64,000 bases of DNA, taken from positions 1,985,204-2,049,203 of the forward strand of contig NZ_JAPNKE010000002.1 of the NCBI RefSeq assembly GCF_026626665.1, in the 5' to 3' direction. A program made the translations under genes and the position numbers. Source of the stretch: Nannocystis pusilla (GTDB lineage Bacteria; Myxococcota_A; Polyangia; Nannocystales; Nannocystaceae). The notes under the pieces are model-generated. The model searched no databases, was not told the origin of the DNA, and was given only the letters and a program-made list of their open reading frames with translations. The stretch's first letter is position 1; the number at the start of each line of letters is the position of its first letter. This document shows, one piece after another, positions 17,254 to 26,593 of this stretch.

Positions 17254-17871
17254 ATGAGTCGTTACACCGGACCTCGTCTCCGCATCCTCCGCCGCCTCGA
17301 CGTCGACCTCCCGGGGTTGACCGCCAAGTCGCGCGAGAAGCGGCCCTATCCACCCGGACAGCACGGGCAGGCGCGGCGCAAGCGGCCCTCGGCCTACGGC
17401 ATGCAGCTCGCGGAGAAGCAGAAGCTCTGCTTCAACTACGGCGTCACCGAGCGGCAGATGCGGCGCCTGTTCGCCGAGGCGATCGCGGCGAAGGGGGTGA
17501 CCGGCGAGGTGCTGCTCGAGTACCTCGAGCGCCGCCTCGACAACGTGGTGTTCCGCGCCGGCCTGGCGCCGACGATCCCGGCGGCCCGCCAGCTGGTGAC
17601 GCACGGCCACATCCGCGTCGACGGCCACCGCGTCGACATCGCGTCGTTCCGCGTGCGCACCGGCGCCGAGATCACGCTGCGCCCGCGCAGCGTCGACCTC
17701 GACATCGTCCAGCGCGCGGTGGCCACGCCGACCCGCATCCCGCTGCCCGCCTGGCTCGAGTGCGACCTGCCGCACCGCCGGGTGAAGATGGTCGGCACCC
17801 CGCGCGGCGACGGGGCCCCGTTCGAGCTCGATGTCCAGCTGGTGGTCGAGTACTACGCCCGCTTCTTCTAG
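17254..17871 (+). CDS. rpsD: Ribosomal protein S4 paralogue lacking the zinc/Fe-S cysteines (C-minus)
   Basis: This 205-aa protein is a clear bacterial S4: [56 protein letters not shown] and an S4 RNA-binding domain ([16 protein letters not shown] to [21 protein letters not shown]). Metal-binding S4 proteins have four N-terminal cysteines (C-x-x-C then C-x4-C). Here those positions read R-L-R-I and contain no cysteine; the only cysteines are in the body. A C-minus paralogue beside a heme importer and behind a Fur-like box suggests use when metal is scarce. The ATG at 17254 gives the normal N-terminus. The main S4 gene is presumably elsewhere in a ribosomal operon. The next gene starts 8 bp downstream. 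Confidence 0.9.
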   Translation: MSRYTGPRLRILRRLDVDLPGLTAKSREKRPYPPGQHGQARRKRPSAYGMQLAEKQKLCFNYGVTERQMRRLFAEAIAAKGVTGEVLLEYLERRLDNVVFRAGLAPTIPAARQLVTHGHIRVDGHRVDIASFRVRTGAEITLRPRSVDLDIVQRAVATPTRIPLPAWLECDLPHRRVKMVGTPRGDGAPFELDVQLVVEYYARFF

Positions 17872-17878
17872 GAGTCCC

Positions 17879-18278
17879 ATGCCGCGCCCCTCGACCCCCG
17901 ACAATTCGCTGATGGCGCTGATGGTGCGCCGCTGCGGCCTCGACGCTGCGGCGACCGAGCAGCTGCAGCGGATCGAGGCCGCCGCCTGGGACCTCGTCGC
18001 CGACGGCGTGACGCCCGACGTGCTGCGCGCGGTGCTGGCGGTCGTCGCCGACGTCGCGCCGGCCCCGACCGGCCTGCCGCCGCGCGCGCCGGCTGCTGCG
18101 GAAGTTCGCCCTCGCCCGCGACGCCGGGGTGCCAGCCGACGTGGTGGCCTGCTTCACCGAGGACGCGCTGCGCATGGCGCTGCTGATCGACGACGCGTTC
18201 CACCGCGGCCACGCGATCGGCCGCGCGGAGGCGACGACGCCGATCGACGGGCCGGCCCGCGGGGCCTGGCCGCACTGA
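17879..18278 (+). CDS. Small helical protein of unknown function, coupled to the S4 paralogue (one frameshift)
   Basis: The ATG at 17879 follows the S4 stop by 8 bp, and AGGAG overlaps that stop, so the genes are probably translated together. The first part reads SLMALMVRRCGLDAAATEQL and RIEAAAWDLVADGVTPDVL. At the CG run around 18081-18090 the frame changes and continues RRLLRKFALARDAGVPADVV, ALRMALLIDDAFHRGHAIG to a stop at 18276. The span has one base too many; removing it gives about 132 aa. It appears to be an all-helical protein. I do not recognise a family. Its conserved-looking pairing with a metal-regulated S4 makes it of interest, for example as a ribosome-associated factor, which is speculation. 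Confidence 0.6.
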
Positions 18279-18384
18279 CATCGGACTCGACGTTCGCGGC
18301 GGGCGTCGGCCTCGCCGGCGCAGCGGGACGATCCGCGAGGGCCGCTCTCGGCCCTCGGTCGCTCGCGCTGCCTCGGGCCGACAG

Positions 18385-18660
18385 GCCGTCGCACCGGAGT
18401 TCACGACGCGCGGCGTCGCATGTCTTGGAGGACATGTCCGGCGCTCATGGGTCGCTCACGCTCTCACGAGCGGACCCGCTGCCGCACTGGAGTTCACGAC
18501 GCGCGGCGTCGCATGTCTTGGAGGGCATGTCCGGCGCTCATGGGTCGCTCCTCTCGGGCTGACCTGCTGCCGCATCGGCGTTCACGACGCGCGGCGACGC
18601 ATGTCTTGGACGACATGGCCGCGAGGTCATGCTCTCAGAAACATGTCCTTCAGGGCATTC
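18385..18660. repeat. About 90-bp tandem repeat (3 copies) with dyads, between convergent genes
   Basis: The landmark TCACGACGCGCGGCG recurs at 18401, 18494 and (shortened) 18582, periods 93 and 88 bp. Each copy carries the dyad CATGTCT-TGGA-GGACATG or a close variant. A diverged upstream match (GCCGCACTGA) overlaps the stop of the small gene ending at 18278, suggesting the array grew from that gene's 3' end. Confidence 0.85.
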
Positions 18661-18668
18661 TCTTCGCG

Positions 18669-20233
18669 TCAGAGCGCCTGCGCGGCGATCCAGCGGAACA
18701 CGGCGGGGCCGGTGCCGCGCATCAGCTCGGGGTCGGGCTCGAGCGCGTCGACGCGGGCGAGCTCGCCGTCGGCCGTCAGCACGTAGAGGTTGCGCGGGGC
18801 GGCGGGCGGCAGCAGCTCGAGGCTGAAGTCCTGGTCGTCGCGGCTGTGGAGCAGGAGGTCGCCGTCGTCGTCGATCGCCAGGGCCCACATCGGCACGCCC
18901 TGGAACCGCTCCATGCCGGCCGACGAGACGCGCACGATCTCACCGGCGGTCAGGCCGCCGACGTCCTGGGTGTCGCTGACGCAGGTCCAGGCGGCGAAGC
19001 GGGCGCTCGGCGAGGCGACCGGCGGCTGGCCGCCGACGCAGGGGGACTGCTCCGCGCTCAGCAGCTCGAGGCGGGCCTCGTCGACGCGCATGGCGGCGCC
19101 GCGGGTGGTGACGAACAGCAGGGCGCGGCCGTCGGCGCTGGCGCGGGTGAACAGCTCGCCGGTGTCGCCGATCAGCGGCCGGCCGTCGTTCTCGCCGGTG
19201 GTGTGGTCGTAGCGGCGGACCACCAGGCCGTCGCGGAACACGTAGTGGCGCGGCGAGATTGCGGCGATCAGGCGCGAGGGGTCGGTCCACTCGGGGGCGT
19301 CGGCCGCGACCGCGCACGCCGCCTCGGGCTCGCCGACGGCCCAGCGCCACACGCGGCAGCTGCCGTCGGCCCCGCCCACGCTCAGCGCGCTGCCGTCGGG
19401 GTCGACCGCCGCGAGCCCGCAGCTCGGACCGGGACCGGCGCAGCGCACCCGCTGGGTCCGCGCCAGCGGGACGTCGGGGAGCCGGGCCGCGCCGAGCTCG
19501 GTCAGCGTGGGCGCGGCGTCGTAGCCCTCGTTGGGCCGCGGGTACCTGAGCGCAAGGACATGTCCGTTGGGACCTGGCCGCAAGAACCCGTCCTCGGGGA
19601 CACCTTGGAGGACGAACACGACCGGGGCGTCGGGGGCGCCCACGGCCCCCAGACCTCGGCGCAGCCGGCCGGCAGCGGCCAGGCGAGCGGCACGACAGCG
19701 GGCGGCTCGCCGGCGGTCGGGGTCGCGACGCGCGGCGACAGCGGCACCAGCTGCAGCTCGGCCGGGCAGCCGGCGGTCCACCACAGCGCGCCGCCGGCGG
19801 GGGCGAAGCCGGTGGCGTCGGGGGCGAGGCGGGCGGGCAGGGCGAGCGGCAGGGTGCGCTCGCCGACGAGGTCGACGTAGCCGGCGCGGAGGGTGCCGAA
19901 GCTGTCCCCGAGTTCATGTTGCCAGCCGCCGTCGCCGGCCCGGATCAGCGCGCCCTGGCCGCGCGGGTCGAGCTCGACGACCAGCGGCTGGACGTCGGCC
20001 TCGGGCCCGGGAGCGGCGGGCAGGAGCTCGCGCTCGACGAAGCGGCCGGCGTCGTAGATCGCCAGGGTGCGAGCGCCCCCCTTGTCGCGCTCCGACGCGA
20101 TCCACAGCGCGCGCGCGTCGACCGTGGGCGGGCCGCAAGCGGCCAGCCACGCGACGACCAGGGCCGCCGCGCCGGTCAGCCCGCGGACGCCCGGGCCCGC
20201 GGGCGCGCGCGGGGCCGTGGCTTGTGACTTCAC
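18669..20233 (-). CDS. Predicted lipoprotein with WD/propeller-like body (one apparent frameshift)
   Basis: A GTG at 20233 opens a frame with signal peptide and lipobox LVVAWLAACG. The mature part begins PTVDARALWIASERDKGGA, a run of beta strands that may form a propeller, with blades such as GGALWWTAGCPAELQLVPLSP. At the G5 run 19632-19636 one base is missing. The next frame continues APVVFVLQGVPEDGFLRPGP and includes CGLAAVDPDGSALSVGGADG and CRVWRWAVGEPEAACAVAA, which look like WD-type blades. Corrected length is about 521 aa. A dyad is translated in frame near 19555 as N-G-H-V-L. Convergent with the S4-associated gene. No catalytic residue pattern is evident; function unknown. Confidence 0.7.
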
Positions 20234-20317
20234 TCCCCCGCCTGGTGTCGCCGTGACCACCACCCCCAGGGTACCAGCCTTGCGCGCCCGGTGCGGGTTT
20301 GGCAGGCTTCGCGCCTC

Positions 20318-22333
20318 ATGTCCGGCGACCCCAAAGACCCTGATTACGACGACACCGAAGGCGACCTCGAGCCCGGCGAGCTGATGTTCGAGGAGGGCGA
20401 CGAGGAGGAGGGCGCAGCCTCGGAGGAGGAGATCCAGGAGGCGGCCCAGGCGATCGAGCTCGTCACGCTGCCGGTCTCGTGCACCAACGAGGGCAAGGGC
20501 GCGCCGCTCGGCATGGGCATCCAGCGCTTCTGGGCCCAGGAGCTGGCCGAGGCCGGGGTCCGGGCCGCCGCGCCGGTGTTCACGGCCATCCAGGAGCAGA
20601 ACGGCCGCCGCGCGCCGGCGCTGATGATCTTCCGCGAGCCGTGGACCGACGACCGCGCGCTCGAGGGCATTGGCCGGTTCGCCAACGCCAAGTTCGGCCT
20701 GGCGACCGACATGTTCGCCCAGGAAGACAAGGTCACGCTCACCGCCCGCCTGGTCGCCATCAAGCCGGGGCCCGCGCTCGAGACCGTCGACACCTTCACC
20801 GCCGAGACCACCGCCGATCAGCTGCCCGGCGAGGTGTTCGTGCTGACGCAGAAGATCGCCGGCGCGCTCGGCAAGTCGGTGGCCAAGCCGACCTGGCAGG
20901 ACGCGTTCGGCACCGCCAACGTGCAGGCGATCATCTCGTTCCTGGTCGGCCTCGGCAACCTCAGCGCGCTCCAGGGCCGCTGCGTGCCGACCACCTCGGA
21001 CCAGCTGCTGTCGCCGCTGATGGACGCCCTCGGCCGCGCGCCCGAGATGGACGTGACGATGCAGGCGCTGCACGCGATGACCGACATCCTCATCGCCGGG
21101 CAGCCCGACCAGGCCGCCATCCCGCTGTCGGTGCAGGCGCTGTCGATCGCCGCGCAGAAGCGCAAGAACGACCAGGGCGCGTGGCACCACCTCGCGCTGG
21201 TGCTGCGCCGCGTCGGCGACCTCGGCTCGGCGGTGCAGGCGTTCCAGCAGGCGATCAACCTCGGCCCGCAGAACGCCGCGGTCGCGGCCGGCTTCGTCGA
21301 CACCCTGCGCGCCGCCGGCGACCTCGAGAACGCGCTCAAGGTGGCCCAGTTCGCGGTCGAGAACGGCAACGAGGGCCCGGTGGTGATGGCCCAGCTCGGC
21401 AGCCTGCTGATCGAGAACGACCAGTTCGACGAGGCCGAGCCGTTCCTCCGCCGCGCCGTCGAGGAGGGCAAGGTCCCCAGCGCCTACGGCGACCTCGCCA
21501 ACGTGCTGTGGGAGACCACCGCGGAGGACCCGAAGAAGATCCAGGAGGACCGCGACGAGGCGCTCGCGCTGCTGGCCCAGGCCATCGAGCAGCCGTCGAT
21601 CCACAAGAGCACGCTCGACATCCTGCTCGACCTCCACGAGGAGGAGAAGCTCGAGAAGGCGACCGTGCTGATGCTGCGCGCCGCCGAGAAGCACGCCGAG
21701 AACGCGACCGTGCTGCGCTACGTCGCCAGCATGTACCTCGAGGGCGACGAGCCGGCCCGCGCCCGCCCGTACCTCGACGCGATCCTCAAGCTGCAGCGCC
21801 GCAGCCTCGACGACGACGCGTTCGCCCGCCGGGCGATCCTCACCCTCGAGGTCGACAGCTTCGAGGACCGCTACGACCAGGCCATCGACTACGTGCGCAG
21901 CGGCGACCCGCAGAAGCACCTGGCCGCGGCCAAGTTCCTGCGCGAGATGATCGGCCGTGACCCGCGCTACTGGCAGCCGCACCTGATGCTCGCGCTGGCC
22001 GTGCGCGACAGCGAGGGCGACGCCTCGGCGCTGTCGCACCTCAACGACGCGGTCCGCCTGCGCCCGAACGACGCGGAGATCCGCAACCTCATGGCGGCGA
22101 TCCTGCGCAAGCAGGGCCGCGCGCGCGAGGCCGTCGAGCACCTGCGCGCGGTCGTGGCGATCAACCCGCGCGAGATCGAGCCGGTCGTCAACCTGGCCTC
22201 GGCGATGCGCGACGCCAACATGTTCGACGAGGCGCGCCAGGTCTGCGGCGCGGCGCTGCAGATGATCCCGGACCACCCGGAGTTCAAGCGGATCCTCGAC
22301 AGCCTGCCCCCGCCGCGGCAGCGCCAGAACTGA
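20318..22333 (+). CDS. Large TPR-repeat protein
   Basis: This is a 671-aa cytoplasmic protein with no signal peptide and an acidic N-terminus (D/E-rich to about residue 50). Residues 50-230 form an unrecognised mixed domain (LVTLPVSCTNEGKGAPLGMG and following). From about residue 270 to the end, tandem tetratricopeptide repeats dominate, for example WHHLALVLRRVGDLGSAVQAF, QAINLGPQNAAVAAGFVDTL and EIRNLMAAILRKQGRAREAV. Such repeats mediate protein-protein contacts. The ATG at 20318 is preceded by a short upstream region. A strong hairpin terminator lies 30 bp downstream. Intact frame. Partner and role unknown. Confidence 0.82.
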   Translation: MSGDPKDPDYDDTEGDLEPGELMFEEGDEEEGAASEEEIQEAAQAIELVTLPVSCTNEGKGAPLGMGIQRFWAQELAEAGVRAAAPVFTAIQEQNGRRAPALMIFREPWTDDRALEGIGRFANAKFGLATDMFAQEDKVTLTARLVAIKPGPALETVDTFTAETTADQLPGEVFVLTQKIAGALGKSVAKPTWQDAFGTANVQAIISFLVGLGNLSALQGRCVPTTSDQLLSPLMDALGRAPEMDVTMQALHAMTDILIAGQPDQAAIPLSVQALSIAAQKRKNDQGAWHHLALVLRRVGDLGSAVQAFQQAINLGPQNAAVAAGFVDTLRAAGDLENALKVAQFAVENGNEGPVVMAQLGSLLIENDQFDEAEPFLRRAVEEGKVPSAYGDLANVLWETTAEDPKKIQEDRDEALALLAQAIEQPSIHKSTLDILLDLHEEEKLEKATVLMLRAAEKHAENATVLRYVASMYLEGDEPARARPYLDAILKLQRRSLDDDAFARRAILTLEVDSFEDRYDQAIDYVRSGDPQKHLAAAKFLREMIGRDPRYWQPHLMLALAVRDSEGDASALSHLNDAVRLRPNDAEIRNLMAAILRKQGRAREAVEHLRAVVAINPREIEPVVNLASAMRDANMFDEARQVCGAALQMIPDHPEFKRILDSLPPPRQRQN

Positions 22334-22362
22334 GCCGCGCCGGGCGACCCGGCCGGAAACCG

Positions 22363-22404
22363 CGACGACGCGCATGCCGGAGAGCTCCGGGGTGCGCGTC
22401 GTCG
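22363..22404 (+). terminator. Strong hairpin terminator after the TPR gene
   Basis: CGACGACGCGCA pairs with TGCGCGTCGTCG, and inside it CCGGAG pairs with CTCCGG, giving an 18-bp interrupted stem. A short T-containing tract (GCGTTTGT) follows. Confidence 0.8.
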
Positions 22405-22596
22405 GCGTTTGTGGGGCGCGAGGCTGGGCTCCAGTAACGCTGTTCGTCAGCGATGTCGTGAGCGAAGGGCCCGCGCCCGGCGTGGTGCATCGGCGCGAAG
22501 TGGTTCAGCCTGATTTCCGCTGACTTGTCGCCCCCCCGGGCGACTGCCCCGGTGCGGGGCTTTTACCAGCGAACCTGGCGAGCGGGAGTGTCCGTA

Positions 22597-24423
22597 ATGC
22601 GAAGCCTTAATTGGAATTGTTGGAGCCGGATCCTCGGCGCGTGTGTGGTCCTCGGCGCGGTCGGGACTTGGGCGACGCCGCAGGCGGCCGAGGCGTGCGG
22701 CGGCGTGTTCTGCGACGGCGGCCTGCCGAACTCGATGCCCGTCAATCAGGACGGCGAGAACGTGCTCTTCGTCCTCAATCAGAACGAGGTCGAGGTCCAC
22801 ATCCAGATCAGCATCGACCCCAACACCAACGCGCAGAAGTTCGCGTGGCTGATCCCGATCGCCCAGATCCCGGAGTTCGAGGTCGGCTCGCAGCCGCTGT
22901 TCGACGCGCTGCTGAACTCGTCGGTGCCGACGTATCAGCTGCAGCAGACCTTCGAGGTGTGCGGCGAGGACGGCATCTCCGGCGGCCTCTCGAGCGCGAG
23001 CAACGGCGACCCGGGCCTCAGCAGCGGCGACGGCGGCACCGGCACCGAGGGCAACGACAGCGGCGGCGAGGACCCGGTGGTGTTCAAGACCACCGCGGGC
23101 GCGTTCGAGATCGTGGTGCTGCAAGATCAGACGATCGAGCCGATCAAGCAGTGGCTGATCGACAACGACTATCAGTGGATCGACGGCTCGGAGATGGTGC
23201 TGCAGCAGTACCTCGACGAGGGCCAGGTGATCGTCGCGCTCAAGCTGGCGGCCGGGTCGGACGGCGGCGACGTGCACCCGATCGTGCTGCGCTACCCGTC
23301 GAACGAGAACTGCTTCCCGCTGCGGCTGACGCGGTTCGCGTCGATCGAGAACATGGACATCCGCGTGTTCGTGCTCGGCAATAGCCGCGCGGCGCCGACC
23401 AACTACCGCCACGTCCTCGTCAACCCGCTGAAGATCGACTGGCTGCAATTCGCGGCCAACTACAAGGACGTCATCACCAAGGCGGTCGACGACCTCGAGG
23501 CCGAGGGCCTGGCGTTCGTGACCGAGTACGCCGGGCCGTCGAGCGTGGTCCAGCCGTTCGCGTTCAACTTCTACAGCACGTCGTGGAACGAGTCGGCGTT
23601 CGTCGGTCTGCCGCCCGAACAGGTCGTAAGCACGCTCAACGATCAGGGCCTGGCCAACTGCTTCGGCGCCGACTTCTGCTTCTACAACCACCCGCTGGTC
23701 GAGAGCCTTCTCAACGACTTCCTGCCGGTGCCCGACGGCCTGTCGGCGGAGGAGTTCTACGCCAACCTGCCGGCCTACGCCGACCAGATCGACGCGATGG
23801 CGTGGGGCGACGGCAGCGCGTTCGCGCAGGCGCTCGACAGCCGGATCATCGCCCCCGGCGAGCGCGCGCAGGAGCTGATCGACACCTACCCGTACCTGAC
23901 GCGCATGTACACGGTCATCTCGCCCAACGAGATGATCGCGGACCCGATCTTCCACATCAACCCGGACCTGCCGGAGGTGCCGAGCTTCCGCTCGGCCACC
24001 GAGTACAACCTGTGCGACGGCAACAGCGTGGTCACGCTGCCCGACGAGCGCGAGATCTTCGTGCCGGGCGGCGGGCCCTGGCCGGACTTCATCGGCGAGA
24101 TGTGGTGGGCCGAGGAGGTCCAGCAGGTCGCCCTCAAGGGCAAGCCGATGCACCTCGTCAACAACACGGCCGCGATCAACAAGAAGATCGAGGAGTGGAA
24201 CCTGGCCCACGGCTGGCCCCGCTTCCCCGAGGGCGCGCCGACGACCAGCGCCAGCGATACGGACACCGACAGCTCGGGCAGCAGCGGGCCCGACTCTGCC
24301 ACCGGCGGCGGCGGGCAGAACGACGCCGCCGGCTGCGGCTGCCGCAGCGACGGCGGGCCGGGCGGGGGCCTGCTCGCGCTCGCGGGGCTGGGTCTGCTGG
24401 CAAGAGGTCGCCGCCGACGCTGA
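22597..24423 (+). CDS. DUF2330 family surface protein with MYXO-CTERM anchor
   Basis: This 608-aa secreted protein starts at ATG 22597 with signal peptide LGACVVLGAVGTWATPQAAEA. The mature start EACGGVFCDGG is the DUF2330 signature, followed by NVLFVLNQNEVEVHIQISID, KFAWLIPIAQIPEFEVG, VVLKL-type strands and YPSNENCFPLRLTRFAS. A low-complexity insert of Ser/Gly/Asp lies at about 145-175. The C-terminus has a Ser/Asp/Thr linker, then AAGCGCRSDGGPGGG, a hydrophobic helix LLALAGLGLLA and a final R-G-R-R-R-R, a full MYXO-CTERM signal for myxosortase-dependent surface attachment. The frame is intact. DUF2330 has no known biochemical function. Confidence 0.9.
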   Translation: MRSLNWNCWSRILGACVVLGAVGTWATPQAAEACGGVFCDGGLPNSMPVNQDGENVLFVLNQNEVEVHIQISIDPNTNAQKFAWLIPIAQIPEFEVGSQPLFDALLNSSVPTYQLQQTFEVCGEDGISGGLSSASNGDPGLSSGDGGTGTEGNDSGGEDPVVFKTTAGAFEIVVLQDQTIEPIKQWLIDNDYQWIDGSEMVLQQYLDEGQVIVALKLAAGSDGGDVHPIVLRYPSNENCFPLRLTRFASIENMDIRVFVLGNSRAAPTNYRHVLVNPLKIDWLQFAANYKDVITKAVDDLEAEGLAFVTEYAGPSSVVQPFAFNFYSTSWNESAFVGLPPEQVVSTLNDQGLANCFGADFCFYNHPLVESLLNDFLPVPDGLSAEEFYANLPAYADQIDAMAWGDGSAFAQALDSRIIAPGERAQELIDTYPYLTRMYTVISPNEMIADPIFHINPDLPEVPSFRSATEYNLCDGNSVVTLPDEREIFVPGGGPWPDFIGEMWWAEEVQQVALKGKPMHLVNNTAAINKKIEEWNLAHGWPRFPEGAPTTSASDTDTDSSGSSGPDSATGGGGQNDAAGCGCRSDGGPGGGLLALAGLGLLARGRRRR

Positions 24424-24520
24424 ACGGCGAGCAGCCCCGCCGCCGCTCAGCGCCGACGGCGAGAGCGAAGTCCGGACGATCTGCGCGGCGGCGGCCGTGG
24501 CCGGTCGCCGACGCATGGCC

Positions 24521-24600
24521 CGGGGACATGCGCGCAAGGGCATGTCCTCCACGACACGTGAGCGAGGACATGTCCTTCACGACATGCCCATTTTATAAGA
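24521..24600. repeat. Dyad cluster between convergent genes
   Basis: The cluster includes CATGTCC-TCCA-CGACACG and CATGTCC-TTCA-CGACATG, plus half-site GGACATG, ending in an A/T-rich CCATTTTATAAG. It separates the DUF2330 and VOC stops and may act as a bidirectional terminator. Confidence 0.7.
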
Positions 24601-24603
24601 ATC

Positions 24604-25023
24604 TCAGAAGTCGATGACGACCGAGCGGGCGGAGAACTTGGCGGGGCCGTGGAAGACGGCCTCGACGTTGTTGCCCTCGGGGTCGAGGAGGAACGCGGCG
24701 AAGTAGCCGGGGTGGTAGGGGCGCTCGCCCGGGGTGCCGTTGTCGCGGCCGCCCGCGGCCAGGCCGGCGGTGTGGAAGCGCTCGACCGCGCCGCGGTCGG
24801 GGGCCTGGAACGCGAGGTGGACCCGGCCGGTCAGCTGGCCCAGGGCGGCCTTGCTCTCGGCGCTGGAGATGAAGAGCTCGTCGTACCACACGTGGTCGTC
24901 GGCCTCGCCGCCGCGCGGGATGCCGAGGGCGCCGAGCACCGCGGCGTAGAAGCGCTTGGCCGCGGGGAGGTCTGCGACGACGAGGTGGATGTGATCGATC
25001 AGGCGGCCGCGGTGGAGCTGCAT
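24604..25023 (-). CDS. VOC (glyoxalase/bleomycin-resistance fold) family protein
   Basis: This 139-aa single-domain protein carries the VOC pattern IDHIHLVVADLPAAKRFYAAVL at the N-terminus (metal His), a central RVHLAFQAPDRGAVERFH with the second module start, and FAAFLLDPEGNNVEAVFH with the conserved D-P-E/D-G-N and metal Glu. The reaction cannot be predicted; VOC proteins include isomerases, dioxygenases and resistance proteins. It has its own start ATG at 25023, 40 bp from the monooxygenase stop, and could share its transcript. The frame is intact. Confidence 0.85.
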   Translation of the reverse strand: MQLHRGRLIDHIHLVVADLPAAKRFYAAVLGALGIPRGGEADDHVWYDELFISSAESKAALGQLTGRVHLAFQAPDRGAVERFHTAGLAAGGRDNGTPGERPYHPGYFAAFLLDPEGNNVEAVFHGPAKFSARSVVIDF

Positions 25024-25063
25024 GCCTCACCGTAGCCGATCACCCGGCGCGCGCAACGCCGAC

Positions 25064-26539
25064 TCAGGCGACGGGCTGGTAGTCGCGCAGATCGAGCTGC
25101 CGGGTGCGCAGCCAGTAGCTGACCGTAAAGCCAGGCCACAACGCGGCGGCTCGCCCGTCGGCCGTCTGGTACCAGCTCTTGCAGCCCGACGACCACACGG
25201 TGCGCCCGAGCTGCTCGTAGAGCTCGCTGGCGAAGGCGCTCTGGACCTCGGGGCGGACGTCGAGCGCGCGCAGGTTGCGGTCGCGCAGGGTGGTGATGCA
25301 CTGCAGCGCGTAGCGGACCTGGGCCTCGATCATGAAGATCATCGAGTTGTGACCGAGGCCGGTGCCCGGGCCCATCAGCAGGTAGAGGTTCGGGAAGCCC
25401 GACACCGTGATGCCGAGGTACGTCTCGGGCGCGCCGCGCCAGCGCTCGTTCAGCTCCTGGCCGTCGGCGCCGACGATCTCGATCGCGGACAGGTAGTCGG
25501 TGGCGCGGAAGCCGGTGCCGAGGACGATGGCGTCGACCTCGCGCAGCACCCCGTCCCGCGTGCGCACGCCGGTCGGCTCGACGCGCTCGATCGCGTCGGT
25601 GACGAGCTCGACGTTGGGCCGCGTCAGCGCCGGGTAGAAGTCGTTGGAGATCAGGACGCGCTTGCAGCCCATGCGGTAGTCCGGCGCCAGGCGGGCGCGC
25701 AGCTGCGGATCGCCGACCTGTTGCTGGAGGTGCCGGCGCGCCAGCGGCTCGACCAGGCGCATCAGTCGCGGGCGCAGGAAGGCCAGCGCGCGCGCCTCGT
25801 GCTGCCAGTAGAGGCCGCTCCGCACCAGCCGCTGCAGCGCTGGCACGCGCGCGTAGACGCGGCGCGCGAGCTCGCCGATCGCGTGGTCGGGCTTGGGCAC
25901 GATCCACGCCGGGGTGCGCTGGAACAGGTGCAGGCGCCGCACGACCGGGGCGATCTGCGGCACGAACTGGATCGCGCTCGCGCCGGTGCCGATGACGGCG
26001 ACTGTCTTTTGGGACAGATCGTAGTCGTGGTCCCAGCGGGCCGAGTGGAACGTCTTGCCCGCGAAGGTCTCGAGCCCCGGCAGGTCGGGGTAGGCGGGCA
26101 GGTGCAGCGCCCCGTTGCCGAGCACCAGGGCGCGGGCGGAGAAGCGTTCGCCCCCGCGGGTGCGCACGTGCCAGCGCCCGGCGGCGCGGTCGAACGCGGC
26201 GTGCTCGACCTCGGCGCCGAAGCGGATGTGACGACGGACGTCGTACTTGTCCGCGCAGCGCTCGAGGTATTGCTGGATCTCCGACTGCAGCGGGAAGGCC
26301 CGCGTCCAGTCCGGGTTCTGCTCGAACGAGAACGAGTACAGGTGCGAGGGGATGTCGCAGGCTGCCCCGGGGTACGTGTTGTCGCGCCACGTGCCGCCGA
26401 CGCGGCCTGCCTTCTCGAGCACGACGAAGTCGGTGATGCCGACGCGGCGCAGCTGGATCGCCATGCACAGGCCGGAGAAGCCGGCGCCGACGATGACCAC
26501 GTCGACGTCGCGGGGAGCGCTGGCGGTGGAGTCGGACAT
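25064..26539 (-). CDS. Baeyer-Villiger-type flavin monooxygenase
   Basis: This 491-aa FAD/NADPH monooxygenase has the FAD Rossmann motif VIVGAGFSGL near the N-terminus and GGTWRDNTYPGAACDIPSHL, typical of BVMOs. The fingerprint F-x-G-x3-H-x3-W-D appears as FAGKTFHSARWDHD, and the second Rossmann motif VAVIGTGASAIQ binds NADPH. ATDYLSAIEIVGADG and MGPGTGLGHNSMIFMIEAQ follow. The family inserts an oxygen next to ketones, forming esters or lactones. The dyad CTGTCCCAAAAGACAG lies within the codons for D-L-S-Q-K-T, a normal family stretch, so here it arose without insertion. The neighbouring VOC gene and LysR regulator could form a small catabolic unit. Substrate unknown. Confidence 0.9.
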   Translation of the reverse strand: MSDSTASAPRDVDVVIVGAGFSGLCMAIQLRRVGITDFVVLEKAGRVGGTWRDNTYPGAACDIPSHLYSFSFEQNPDWTRAFPLQSEIQQYLERCADKYDVRRHIRFGAEVEHAAFDRAAGRWHVRTRGGERFSARALVLGNGALHLPAYPDLPGLETFAGKTFHSARWDHDYDLSQKTVAVIGTGASAIQFVPQIAPVVRRLHLFQRTPAWIVPKPDHAIGELARRVYARVPALQRLVRSGLYWQHEARALAFLRPRLMRLVEPLARRHLQQQVGDPQLRARLAPDYRMGCKRVLISNDFYPALTRPNVELVTDAIERVEPTGVRTRDGVLREVDAIVLGTGFRATDYLSAIEIVGADGQELNERWRGAPETYLGITVSGFPNLYLLMGPGTGLGHNSMIFMIEAQVRYALQCITTLRDRNLRALDVRPEVQSAFASELYEQLGRTVWSSGCKSWYQTADGRAAALWPGFTVSYWLRTRQLDLRDYQPVA

Positions 26540-26593
26540 CGGGGCGCAGTGTAGCGTGTGGTGCGGCGCCGGGCTGGGGGCCGGCGGGGACGT

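Noticed and set aside
19502..22375. Large minus-strand protein opposite the TPR gene
   Set aside because: It is the complement of the plus-strand TPR gene with biased composition and no domain.
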